A stretch of 52,265 nucleotides of DNA from Haloarcula japonica DSM 6131. Its GTDB lineage: Archaea > Halobacteriota > Halobacteria > Halobacteriales > Haloarculaceae. The notes beneath the pieces are model-generated. The model was not told the DNA's origin, ran no database searches, and saw only the letters and a list, made by a program, of their open reading frames with translations. This document shows, piece after piece, positions 8,057 through 16,196 of this stretch (position 1 is the stretch's first letter; each line of letters begins with the position of its first letter). The stretch covers positions 52,285 through 104,549 of the forward strand of contig NZ_AOLY01000031.1 in the NCBI RefSeq assembly GCF_000336635.1. The letters run 5' to 3'. The position numbers were made by a program, and so were the translations under genes.

Positions 8057-9252
8057 GATACAGTACGAACTACGATATCGGCGACAGGAAGCGAGGACAG
8101 GGCATCAACGAGGACAGCGTCTCGCTGACGGTGTTCGAGGAAGGCCATCGGGACGGTTATCGCGGGCAAGACAGGCCGCAGTCGCAGGATTCAGCCACGG
8201 CAGACGACGGCGAGACGGTGGATGTGACAGACGAGACAGCCGGTTCTGAGACGGCGGCGTATATGGCTGATGACAATGACACCGACGACGAAGATCCGTC
8301 CGAAACCGACGGCAACGGGCAGCCGATGAACCGCTCGGCCGGCGTATTCGTGGTCGCTGACGGGGCCGGTGGGCACGACGCCGGCGACATCGCGTCGTAC
8401 ATCACGACGACTATCGTGGCTGAACAGCTTGCTCCCGTGGCGATTCGAACGGCCCGAAGCTATCCCGGTGGCTTCGATGTCGATGTGGCCCGCGATGTCC
8501 TTCCGGACCCACCCGGTGAGCGGGAACTCGAAACTGCCGTGGCAGAGGCGATTACGGCCGCGCATCGCGAAATCATCCGGTACGCAAACGAGACCGGGAC
8601 CCAATCCTACACGACGGTTGTCGCAGGGATCTACGCTGACGGCAAACTCCATTACGGCTGGGTCGGTGATAGCCGGGCCTACGTCGTCAACAGTGCCCGT
8701 GAGACCATCTCGCCGCTGACCAGAGACCACGCCGTCGTTCAGGAGTGGGTCGACAGCGATGAAATCGATCCCGTGGAAGCACATGTCCACCCCAATGGGA
8801 ACGAAATCACGCGCGCGCTGGGCGGGTCCGGCTACGAGGACCCCGACGAGGCGACTGTTGGGGTGGACACACGAACGGTCAGGCTGTACGCAGAAGACAC
8901 GGTGTTGGCGACCAGCGACGGGCTCATTGACGCACAGACCGACGCACCGGAGTTGTATGAGGAGTACGTCGATTCGGATCACGCCGATTCGGTGGCCGAG
9001 CGTATCCGCGAACAGGTCGTTACCGACGACGAGATCCGAAACGTGGTCCTTGATGCAGCGTCCCTCGACGCAGCGAGTCAGGAGTTCGTGTCACTGGCAA
9101 ACGATCGCGGTGGGAAAGACAACATCTCCGTGCTCCTGTTTGCCGACAGTGCGCTCCCAGAAACGCCGGAAAGCGGTGGGATGCCAGTTCGAGATATCGA
9201 TCCTGATCTCGACATTTCCGAACGTGACACAGTGATTATGACAGACGAGTAG
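8053..9252 (+). CDS. PP2C-type Ser/Thr protein phosphatase
   Basis: A 399-residue metal-dependent phosphatase that should reverse the action of the kinase immediately upstream (4-bp ATGA overlap). The PP2C motifs occur in order: GQGINEDS near 16-22, FVVADGAGGHDAG near 99-111 with metal-binding Asp103, YGWVGDSRAYVV near 200, TRDHAVVQEW, LATSDGLID near 288, and the closing GGKDNISVLLF near 356. An acidic, low-complexity insertion of about 60 residues (roughly 35-95) separates the first motif from the rest, unusual for PP2C and possibly a halophilic linker or binding region. It lacks membrane segments. A separate TATA box follows the stop, so this gene probably ends the first transcript of the module. 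Confidence 0.93.
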   Translation: MRYSTNYDIGDRKRGQGINEDSVSLTVFEEGHRDGYRGQDRPQSQDSATADDGETVDVTDETAGSETAAYMADDNDTDDEDPSETDGNGQPMNRSAGVFVVADGAGGHDAGDIASYITTTIVAEQLAPVAIRTARSYPGGFDVDVARDVLPDPPGERELETAVAEAITAAHREIIRYANETGTQSYTTVVAGIYADGKLHYGWVGDSRAYVVNSARETISPLTRDHAVVQEWVDSDEIDPVEAHVHPNGNEITRALGGSGYEDPDEATVGVDTRTVRLYAEDTVLATSDGLIDAQTDAPELYEEYVDSDHADSVAERIREQVVTDDEIRNVVLDAASLDAASQEFVSLANDRGGKDNISVLLFADSALPETPESGGMPVRDIDPDLDISERDTVIMTDE

Positions 9253-9274
9253 AGAGAAAGTTTCGTGGGACAAG

Positions 9275-9283
9275 TATTTTATT
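9275..9283 (+). promoter_or_regulatory. TATA box for the zinc-ribbon/FHA gene
   Basis: TATTTTATT lies 30-38 bp before the ATG at 9313 in the 60-bp gap after the phosphatase gene. It suggests that the last two genes of the module can be transcribed independently of the first three. Confidence 0.55.
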
Positions 9284-9312
9284 TCTTGGCTCTGTAGGAT
9301 CTAACGAAACCC

Positions 9313-10461
9313 ATGCCTGAATCCGACCGCACGGTAAAATGCCCCATATGCGACGAGGACTTTGATCCGACAGTCGCGGGCGGATGGTGCACAAACCCGG
9401 ACTGTGGTGAGTGGCAACACACCGACGAAAGCACCGCTGATTTTGACACCGACGATGGGGTGCCGGACGACGCCGACCTGATACCGGAAGGCACGGACGA
9501 GGCGGACCCGACGGATGGCCGGTCGGTGGGGGCTAGCGACGAAGCCGACGCCCCGGATGGCAACACTGGTGTCGATGATAGCGCCGACGAAACATCGATG
9601 GGTGGAGCCTCGGACACTGGGGTAACCGAGGCAGAGGATGAGACGGTGGAGATGGCGGAGACGGCGACTGAACACGAACCTGAACCTGAAGCCGACGCCG
9701 AGGCCGAAAACGGAACCGAGCCGAACGCTGCGGAAGAACCCGACGAGGCCGACGACACCCCGGACCAGTCCAGCGGTGACTCCGAAGCGGACGCCGAGGT
9801 CTCCGACGAAACCCCGGAAACAGATGACGATACGGCGACGATTACCTGTCCCGACTGTGACCACGAACTCGATGCCGATGCGAATTTCTGTGTCGCCTGC
9901 GGTGCCGACGTACAGGATATCACACCGGGGGACGACGGCTCGCTCGACGCGTGCCCGTCCTGTGACACCGCTGTCGACGACGACGCCAGTTTCTGTGTCA
10001 ACTGTGGGGAGGACTTAGACGCACATCGCGGCGAGAGCGACACGTCGACGGCTGACTCGACAGGGCCGTCGACCGCCGACGAGACGGAGAGTAGGTCAGC
10101 AACCGCGGGCAACGCCGTCGACACACTCGCGTCACAGTCCACCGACGATGCGGCGGTACCGGACAAACTCGTCCTCTCGGTCGAGGGTCGAGACATCACC
10201 ATCGAAGACGGGGACCGCATCGGCCGAGAGATCCGGGCCGCGCTACTGGATGCCGGGCGACCGGAAGACGAAGCGGTTCGGATCCACCGCGAACACGTCC
10301 GGTTCGACCGCCAGCCGGAGGGGTACTATCTGGTCGATCTCGGGGATAACCCGACGCGGCTGAACGAGACCCAGTTGCAGAAAGGCGACCGGGAACCGAT
10401 CCAACCGGGTGATGAACTCGAACTGTCAGGTGTCGCTACGATGACGATTCGGGCGGCGTGA
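9313..10461 (+). CDS. Zinc-ribbon / FHA-domain adaptor protein
   Basis: A 382-residue protein with three small metal sites and one FHA-like domain. Ribbon 1 uses C10, C13, C26 and C31. Residues 37-170 are a highly acidic linker rich in Asp, Glu, Thr and Ala. Two further CxxC...CxxC ribbons follow near 178-198 and 213-233 and resemble each other (both with NFC or SFC before V.CG). A second acidic linker precedes a beta-rich segment from about 283 to the end, with GDRIGREIR, VRIHREHVRF and LNETQLQKG in FHA order. The FHA could read phosphothreonine made by the kinase two genes upstream. Thr-rich linkers would be natural phosphorylation sites. Role as adaptor is inferred; no enzyme motif is seen. 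Confidence 0.82.
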   Translation: MPESDRTVKCPICDEDFDPTVAGGWCTNPDCGEWQHTDESTADFDTDDGVPDDADLIPEGTDEADPTDGRSVGASDEADAPDGNTGVDDSADETSMGGASDTGVTEAEDETVEMAETATEHEPEPEADAEAENGTEPNAAEEPDEADDTPDQSSGDSEADAEVSDETPETDDDTATITCPDCDHELDADANFCVACGADVQDITPGDDGSLDACPSCDTAVDDDASFCVNCGEDLDAHRGESDTSTADSTGPSTADETESRSATAGNAVDTLASQSTDDAAVPDKLVLSVEGRDITIEDGDRIGREIRAALLDAGRPEDEAVRIHREHVRFDRQPEGYYLVDLGDNPTRLNETQLQKGDREPIQPGDELELSGVATMTIRAA

Positions 10462-10501
10462 CCACCCACAGTTAAGCGGTCGGTCGGGAAACATCAGGCT
10501 G

Positions 10502-11782
10502 ATGAAGCGTGGTCGACTGGGGTTGGAACTCCGCGAGTCCACCGCACTACTGCGAGCTGAAACCTGGCTATTTGTGGGTGTGGGTCTGGCATGGCTCGTC
10601 TACGGTGGCTGGGTGCTCGCGACGGGACTGCTGTTAGCACAGTTCCCAGGGCTCGAAGGCACTGTTCTTGTGACACTTGCTGGCCGAACTATCTCAGTAC
10701 GCACTGTGCTCGCCGCTGGCCTCTGGCTCTTCGGTCCGTCGCTGGCGACCGTTGTCCTCATCAATCGGCGGCTTCGGAACAGCTACGGCAACCTTGTCGA
10801 CGCGTATCGGCTGGACCATCCGAGCCTGGTTCTCGCTATCCCGGGCAGTGTGCTCCTCGGCTGCTTGCTGCTCAGTGTCACGCTCGGGCAGCAGCGGCCG
10901 CTCACGGTCGTTGCACTGTTCGGAACGGTGCATCTCGTCGTCCGGACCGTCGCCTACGGACACCGCGTCTACACGTTCTCGGTCCCACCACTCCTGTCGC
11001 TGCTGGTGTTTGTGAGCGCCGCCGCTCTCGGGACTGGGTGGCTGACGCAGCCGGTCATCGCATCCGGCGTGTCGTCGCCCCTGTCCCCGTGGCTGGCGCG
11101 GGCCGGCGTCGGCCCCGTTGCCGAGACGGTACTACAACTGACGGGCGTACAGCCATCGCAAGCCACACCTCTGTTCATCGCCGTCCCCGGCGTATTAGCA
11201 AGTGTGTACCTCCTATTCCAACTGCTCGCTGGAATCGTCGTTCGAATCCGCGCGCCGCTTTCGAACCCGCAGCGCCGTCCGGACCAGCGGTTCCCGATTA
11301 TGCCACCGGTCAGGACGGCGGAAAGCGGCAACGAGCGTCCAACTACCGAACGGGCTGTCGACGCTGTACCGGAGGCACGGGAACAAACCGAGGACGGGAC
11401 TGACACCGCGGATACTGGTCGCGACGAAGAGTCACCGGGACACACCGGGACCCGAGTGTTCTCACCCGACGAGGTCCCGGCGGCGGAACCGTCCGCTCAC
11501 GAATCGGCACCGGACAACGCACAGTCATCGGAAAGTAAGGAAGAACCGGAAACGGCAGATGACGACAGCGAGACAGACACGGGTTCGGAGGCAGCCGGGT
11601 CCGACGATACGAATGAGACTGCTTCAGCAACCGACGAAGCGTGGATGGATGATACGTCCGTCTTCACACCGGGCAGCCGCGACGCCGGCCAGTCGTACTG
11701 TGGCGAGTGTGGCGAGTCACTCCCGCCCGATGCTGACGCCTGCCCGTCCTGTGGCGACCCCGTGGACGGGCGAGACGGTTAG
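10502..11782 (+). CDS. Polytopic membrane protein with C-terminal zinc ribbon
   Basis: A 426-residue membrane protein of no family I recognise. Residues 20-260 hold about six hydrophobic segments, including WLFVGVGLAWLVYGGWVLAT (22-41) and LFIAVPGVLASVYLLFQLLA near 222-241. The C-terminal ~170 residues are a cytoplasmic acidic linker ending in a zinc ribbon with YCGECGESLPPDADACPSCG near 399-418. The ribbon closely resembles those of the preceding gene, 40 bp upstream, so the two proteins may share a metal or a partner. It could anchor the phosphorylation module to the membrane. The stop overlaps by 4 bp the end of the convergent gene at 11779, so the operon ends here. The start ATG at 10502 is the first in the frame. 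Confidence 0.75.
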   Translation: MKRGRLGLELRESTALLRAETWLFVGVGLAWLVYGGWVLATGLLLAQFPGLEGTVLVTLAGRTISVRTVLAAGLWLFGPSLATVVLINRRLRNSYGNLVDAYRLDHPSLVLAIPGSVLLGCLLLSVTLGQQRPLTVVALFGTVHLVVRTVAYGHRVYTFSVPPLLSLLVFVSAAALGTGWLTQPVIASGVSSPLSPWLARAGVGPVAETVLQLTGVQPSQATPLFIAVPGVLASVYLLFQLLAGIVVRIRAPLSNPQRRPDQRFPIMPPVRTAESGNERPTTERAVDAVPEAREQTEDGTDTADTGRDEESPGHTGTRVFSPDEVPAAEPSAHESAPDNAQSSESKEEPETADDDSETDTGSEAAGSDDTNETASATDEAWMDDTSVFTPGSRDAGQSYCGECGESLPPDADACPSCGDPVDGRDG

Positions 11783-12327
11783 CGGTTCGAAACGGGGATG
11801 TCACCGAGCGCAACGGTGTATTGTGTCGATTGTACTGAGCCCTCATCCGGATACACAAACACTGTTACAGAGACGGTGTCCGGTCGTTCGCCGGGGGGCA
11901 GTAGCCACGATTTGGTCACGTCGGCAGTCTGATTCACTGGTAGCTGTCCGGTGCTTGCGGATTCCGCAATCGTCTCCCCGTTGCGAGCGGTGACGCTGTC
12001 GAGACGAACTGCTGTGGGGTCTGACCCGGTGTTCGTTACGTTCACCGTTAGCGTGAACTCCCACCCCTCGTCAGCGGTGACGACAGACGCCGCATCGATG
12101 CGGGCTGAGACGTTCGCGGATTCCAGAATCGGGTCGCCGACGCCGGCACCGGCCGGCTCCGCAGTCGGTGTTTCGGGGGCCACCTCACCCCCGGTGCCCC
12201 CGGTCAAATGATGCCCCATCATACTCCCGAAGGTAACGACCTCGATGAGGATCGGCAAGCCGATTCCGACGATGATGAGGAGTCGTAGCAGCGTTTTCTG
12301 CTCCGGACCGTCGACGTCGTCGAACAT
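11779..12327 (-). CDS. Membrane-anchored accessory protein of the ba3 oxidase cluster
   Basis: A 182-residue protein with a cytoplasmic N-terminus, one transmembrane helix (about 14-37, LLRLLIIVGIGLPILIEVVT), then a Pro/Gly/Ala linker and an exported beta-sandwich domain from about 70 to the end. The latter has ANVSARIDAASVV, FTLTVNVTNTGSDP and the closing strand SVTVFVYPDEG, resembling CARDB or FN3-like folds. No copper ligands are evident beyond a His pair after the helix. It is last in the minus-strand oxidase operon, 23 bp after the catalytic subunit gene. A structural or assembly role for the oxidase is inferred from position only. Confidence 0.65.
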   Translation of the reverse strand: MFDDVDGPEQKTLLRLLIIVGIGLPILIEVVTFGSMMGHHLTGGTGGEVAPETPTAEPAGAGVGDPILESANVSARIDAASVVTADEGWEFTLTVNVTNTGSDPTAVRLDSVTARNGETIAESASTGQLPVNQTADVTKSWLLPPGERPDTVSVTVFVYPDEGSVQSTQYTVALGDIPVSNR

Positions 12328-12350
12328 GATGAGAGAGTAGTGAAGTGGTG

Positions 12351-14039
12351 TTAGACCGGGATTGGCGGGCTACCGGGCGCGAACAGTCCATCAGCGACCA
12401 TGCTGGCGAGTGGTGGTCCGTAGGCAATGACGATGAGCAGCAGGGCAATTGCCGTCCAGAGCTTGTAGTTGTCCAGGATGCGCGGGCTGTGGTCCGCGCC
12501 GGACAGCGGCTCCGGGATGTTGCTGTTGACCGACAGCGTCCCGCCGCGGCGAGCGAGCAGGGTGTCGGCCATGACGATGAGGAACATCGCTGCACCGACG
12601 AACAGCAGGAAGCCGCCGATGGCGATCTGGATTCGCATCTCGCCGACTGTTCCGGCGACGCCCTCGAACGCGAACTCGTCGTACGTCGGTTCGGCAGTCC
12701 GTCGCGGAATGCCGGCGAGGCCGGCGCGGTGCATGGCGTTCGACATCAACGCCATGCCCACGAACCAGACGTACGGCTGGAGCGTAGCGATGGTACGCTG
12801 TTGGAGTTTCTTCCCGGTGATCTGTGGGACCAGCCAGTAGCTGATAGCCATCGCCGTCAGCGCGAACGCGGTCCCGACAGTGAGGTGGAAGTGGCCGGGC
12901 ACCCAGATGGTGTTGTGAATGAGGTAGTTGATGTTCATCCCGGCGTTGATCATGCCGGAGAACCCTCCCGCGGCGAACATCAGGCCGGCGAGCATACAGC
13001 CGGCGAAGGCCGGCTTGCCCCACGGCAGATTCCGAAGCCAGGAGAGGTAGCCCTTTGCACCCCGCTGGCGAGCGCCATGTTCGACCGAGGCGACCACGGT
13101 GAACGCAGTCAGCAGCGAGGGCAACAGCAAGAACATCGTGTTCGTCATCGCGATGAACTTGTAGCCCGAGGGGATGCCGGGGTCGGTGTACTGGTGGTGG
13201 AAGCCGACCGGAGTCGAGAGCAGCAGGAAGGCGACGAAGACCACGCGGGCCAGCGGGTCACTGAACAGTCGCCCGCCGGCCAGCTTCGGCAGGATCGTGT
13301 ACCAGACGAGGTACGCCGGCATGAGCCAGAAGTACACGACCGGGTGGCCGAAGTACCAGAACAGCGTCCGCGTCAGCAGCGGGTCGACGTTCTGAATGAG
13401 CCCGAGCGACCATGGAATGAGGAATGCGACGACCTCGACGGCGACGCCGATGGTCGAGATATACCACATCAGCATCGTCGTCAGGACCATGAACGTCTGC
13501 AGGGGAATCCGCTCACCCGGGTTCTCCGAGCGCCACTCCCACAGCGCTTTGAAGTACGCGAGGCCAGCGATCCACGAACCGACGATGATGAGCGCCGCGC
13601 CGATGTAGAACGCCGGATGCGCCTTCAACGGGGTGTAGAAGGTGAACAGCACGTCCGCTTTGAGGTCGTGGCCCAGAATCGACGGCGCACCGACGAGACC
13701 GCCGATGATGGACACGGCCGCAAGCACTGTCCCCGTGAGCATTATCCAGAAGGCCGACCAGGCGATGCGGTGTGGCAACTCTCGTTCGAGGCTGTTTGAG
13801 ACGGCCCACGCGAACAGTCCTGCGATGAAGAACGTGGTAAACACGAGCGCCAGCAGGACGCCGTGGCCCGTCAGAATCGTGTAGTAGTCGGCGGAACTGA
13901 CAAAGCCCCGGAACACGCCGGTACGGTGAAGCGCCTGAACGACACCGAACAGCGCTCCGATTCCGAGGGCGACGAACGCCACAATGAACTCGCTACGGAC
14001 GAGCTTTGACGTTTTCGGATAGGAATCGACGAACACCAT
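12351..14039 (-). CDS. cbaA: ba3-type heme-copper oxidase subunit I
   Basis: The 562-residue catalytic subunit reduces O2 to water and pumps protons in the cell membrane. Around 13 hydrophobic helices are present. Ligands seen: His59 (low-spin heme) in LTGHGVLLAL; His232 (CuB), with Tyr236 cross-linking, in WYFGHPVVYFW; His281-His282 (CuB) in GFHHQYTDPG; His383 (active-site heme) and His385 (low-spin heme) in VPGHFHLTVG. This is the B-type pattern, with HPVVY rather than HPEVY of A-type enzymes. The start codon overlaps the stop of subunit II by one base (TAATG), so the two are translationally coupled. The quinol alternative is unlikely because subunit II keeps a CuA site. Confidence 0.95.
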   Translation of the reverse strand: MVFVDSYPKTSKLVRSEFIVAFVALGIGALFGVVQALHRTGVFRGFVSSADYYTILTGHGVLLALVFTTFFIAGLFAWAVSNSLERELPHRIAWSAFWIMLTGTVLAAVSIIGGLVGAPSILGHDLKADVLFTFYTPLKAHPAFYIGAALIIVGSWIAGLAYFKALWEWRSENPGERIPLQTFMVLTTMLMWYISTIGVAVEVVAFLIPWSLGLIQNVDPLLTRTLFWYFGHPVVYFWLMPAYLVWYTILPKLAGGRLFSDPLARVVFVAFLLLSTPVGFHHQYTDPGIPSGYKFIAMTNTMFLLLPSLLTAFTVVASVEHGARQRGAKGYLSWLRNLPWGKPAFAGCMLAGLMFAAGGFSGMINAGMNINYLIHNTIWVPGHFHLTVGTAFALTAMAISYWLVPQITGKKLQQRTIATLQPYVWFVGMALMSNAMHRAGLAGIPRRTAEPTYDEFAFEGVAGTVGEMRIQIAIGGFLLFVGAAMFLIVMADTLLARRGGTLSVNSNIPEPLSGADHSPRILDNYKLWTAIALLLIVIAYGPPLASMVADGLFAPGSPPIPV

Positions 14040-14611
14040 TACTGATCCGCCTCCTCTTGGGCCTGTGCATCAGCTGCGGACTGGTCGATGTTCTCTTGCT
14101 GCATATCGTACTCCTCTGGCGGGACGACTTCGACGGAGCCACCCATCGTGTGATGGGCCGCCCCGCAGTATTCGTGACAGACAAGCCCGTAGGTGCCGGG
14201 CTCGTTGAACCGGGCCGAGACTTCGGAGACTTGACCCGGGATGACCATCGTGTTGATGTTGGTTTCAACCACGGAGAAGCCGTGTGTCACATCCGCACTG
14301 GTCACTCTGAACGTGACGTTCGCACCCGCGGGCACGCGGATCGGCGTGTCTCCGGTCCCGGGAACGAACTGGAACTGCCGAGCGACGACGTACACGGTGT
14401 ACTGGTCGTCACCCGTCTTGACGACACCGGGGTCGTCGAACTGCGTGCCAGTGTTACCGTTCTGTACAGCTTGCGCGCTGATCTGTCCGCCCGAATCGTC
14501 GACCATCCCGACGCCGACGCCGACCGACCCGTACGCGATCGTCGCGATGAACCCGACGATGAGCAGTATCGCTGCACCGAGCCAGACTTTTTCGAATCTA
14601 TGAACCTGCAT
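14039..14611 (-). CDS. cbaB: ba3-type oxidase subunit II with CuA site
   Basis: A 190-residue subunit with one N-terminal membrane helix (about 9-30) and an exported cupredoxin domain. The binuclear CuA ligands are complete: His110 in ADVTHGFSV, then Cys145, Glu147, Cys149, His153 and Met156 in CHEYCGAAHHTM. It accepts electrons from a blue copper protein, most simply the halocyanin-domain protein encoded 4 bp upstream, and passes them to subunit I. A single helix with a short N-terminus is typical of ba3 enzymes. The C-terminal 30 residues are Gln/Glu-rich. Confidence 0.95.
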   Translation of the reverse strand: MQVHRFEKVWLGAAILLIVGFIATIAYGSVGVGVGMVDDSGGQISAQAVQNGNTGTQFDDPGVVKTGDDQYTVYVVARQFQFVPGTGDTPIRVPAGANVTFRVTSADVTHGFSVVETNINTMVIPGQVSEVSARFNEPGTYGLVCHEYCGAAHHTMGGSVEVVPPEEYDMQQENIDQSAADAQAQEEADQ

Positions 14612-14615
14612 GGTA

Positions 14616-15851
14616 TCACCCGATTATTGAGACTCGGCCGAGGAATTCGACGAAGTACATGAACACCCACAGCAGGCCGATCAGCACGAAGTAGAAGGCG
14701 ACCAGTGCCGCTGTTCCCTTCGGGTCGTACTCGTCGTGGCCCAGTTCGACGGCCGGTTCAGTTTCCGCGGCCTCTTCAACCGGCTCCGGGCCAGTCGCCC
14801 GCTGCGGCTCGCCACCTTCACCCGTCTGTGGCGGCCGCCCGTTCTGACGGCGGCGCATCGCGACTGCGAACAACAGCGGCGAGAAGAACGCAAGTAGAAC
14901 CGAGCCCGAGAGAAGCCACTGCGGGCCGGAGAGTTCGATATCGCTCCCTCCCTGTCCGCTTCCGCCACCATTGCCGCCACCGCTGCCACCGAGCGGGCCA
15001 CCGACAACGACGGCGCCCTTCATGCCGAGGGATTTGTGGGGCGTACAGACGTACTTGTACACGCCCATCTCTTCGAAGGTATGGCTGTAGGTCGTTCCAG
15101 CCTCGCTGACCGGGCTTCCGGAGTCAAGCGGCCCGTCACCGTCCGAAACGACGTTATGGCCACCGCCTTCACCGGTCCAGGACCACGTCACTTCAGTGCC
15201 GGGTGTCACCCGTACCGCTGGCGGGTCGAAGGCGAACGCGCCGTTGTTGCCCTGCGCGCCGACCGATATCTCGACGCTGTCGGCGTCGGTCCTGTCGACG
15301 GTTGTTCCGTCGTAGTTCGAGACGCTGTCGAACCAGCCGCCGTAATCTGGGTTCTCGGGTGGGCCTTGCTGCTGTTGCCCGCCGGAGCCGCCGTCACCGG
15401 AGCCACCGCTTCCGGGCCGAACGACGACGGCACCCTTCATCCCGAGCGATTTGTGCGGGACGCAGACGTACTTGAACATCCCCTCTGAGTCGAAGGTGTG
15501 GCTGTAGGTTGTTCCGGCTTCGCTGACCGGGCTGCCGGAGTCAAGCGGCCCGTCGCCGTCCGAGACGACGTTGTGGCCGCCGCCTTCACCGTTCCACTCC
15601 CAGACGACCTCTGTGCCCGGGCTGACCATCACTGCGGGCGGGTCGAAGGCGAACGCGCCGTTGTTACCTTGCGCGCCGACGGTGATCGTAACGGTGTCCT
15701 GGCCTCGCTTGTCGGCGGTCCCGTCGAAGTTCGAGACATCGTCGAACCAGCCGCCGTAGTCCGGTTCCTCCTGTGCTGTCGCCGTGCCAGTCGCGGCCAG
15801 CGCCGCTGTCCCGGCTGCGGCACCGACGAACTGTCGCCGACTCAGCGCCAT
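14616..15851 (-). CDS. Twin halocyanin-domain protein fused to an oxidase-like membrane tail
   Basis: A 411-residue exported electron carrier. A Tat signal (SRRQF, then AAAGTAALAA, likely cleaved after AQ near 27) precedes two halocyanin domains at about 29-144 and 168-283. Type I copper ligands are His93, Cys130, His133, Met138 and, 139 residues later, His232, Cys269, His272, Met277. A Gly/Ser/Gln linker joins them. The C-terminal part has one helix at about 306-330, a cytoplasmic acidic loop, and a second helix at about 382-405 (FYFVLIGLLWVFMYFVEF). In related haloarchaeal clusters a small subunit gene such as cbaD is separate; here the final helix may be that subunit fused on. It leads the minus-strand oxidase operon. 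Both copper sites look intact. Confidence 0.88.
   Translation of the reverse strand: MALSRRQFVGAAAGTAALAATGTATAQEEPDYGGWFDDVSNFDGTADKRGQDTVTITVGAQGNNGAFAFDPPAVMVSPGTEVVWEWNGEGGGHNVVSDGDGPLDSGSPVSEAGTTYSHTFDSEGMFKYVCVPHKSLGMKGAVVVRPGSGGSGDGGSGGQQQQGPPENPDYGGWFDSVSNYDGTTVDRTDADSVEISVGAQGNNGAFAFDPPAVRVTPGTEVTWSWTGEGGGHNVVSDGDGPLDSGSPVSEAGTTYSHTFEEMGVYKYVCTPHKSLGMKGAVVVGGPLGGSGGGNGGGSGQGGSDIELSGPQWLLSGSVLLAFFSPLLFAVAMRRRQNGRPPQTGEGGEPQRATGPEPVEEAAETEPAVELGHDEYDPKGTAALVAFYFVLIGLLWVFMYFVEFLGRVSIIG
15028..15690 (-). repeat. Intragenic tandem duplication of the halocyanin domain
   Basis: Two copies of roughly 235 bp (about 15028-15262 and 15450-15690) align with an offset of 417 bp, equal to 139 codons. 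Long blocks are nearly identical at the DNA level, for example the segment coding for the GGGHNVVSDGDGPLDSGSP region. This implies recent duplication or gene conversion. Confidence 0.85.
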
Positions 15852-15987
15852 TGTCGCACCCCCACCGCGTCGTGCGAATCTGGCAGCTGACTGCTTCTAG
15901 CTTCGTGCTGTACCATATCTGGGAGAATAGCAGATTACCTAAAAAAACCCCTGATGGTGTTTTCAGCCGGCAGGAACGACCCGTTTC

Positions 15988-15997
15988 TTTTTATAAG
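15988..15997 (+). promoter_or_regulatory. TATA box for the copper-handling operon
   Basis: TTTTTATAAG is centred 26 bp before the ATG at 16019, predicting a leaderless transcript for the three plus-strand genes. It sits in a 167-bp gap shared with the divergent oxidase operon, whose own TATA box is not clear. Confidence 0.65.
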
Positions 15998-16018
15998 CCC
16001 TCTAACGTACGGCCAGAT

Positions 16019-16195
16019 ATGTCTGCGTCAAGCCCTCGGCTCGTGACATTGCTGGCGCTGCTCGGGCTCGCACCGGTCGCGTATTACATGCAGGGAACCG
16101 GCCGCACCATCGTCGCACTCTCGCTCGTCAGCGTCGTTATCATCGCCAGCAGTTTGTTCCTGATGACAAAACCCGCAGAGTCGAGTTCCGTCTGA
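16019..16195 (+). CDS. Small two-helix membrane protein, putative ba3 oxidase subunit
   Basis: A 58-residue protein, MSASSPRLVT..., with two hydrophobic segments (about 8-24 and 30-50) and a short polar tail. The start is fixed by the TATA box 26 bp upstream, although the frame stays open further upstream. One base separates its stop from the next gene. Small membrane proteins at this place in haloarchaeal ba3 clusters are often annotated as oxidase subunits; the assignment is positional. Confidence 0.7.
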   Translation: MSASSPRLVTLLALLGLAPVAYYMQGTGRTIVALSLVSVVIIASSLFLMTKPAESSSV

Positions 16196-16196
16196 T

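Noticed and set aside
12345..13799. 484-codon plus-strand frame
   Set aside because: Entirely antisense to cbaA, which has all heme and copper ligands. Chance open frame from high GC.
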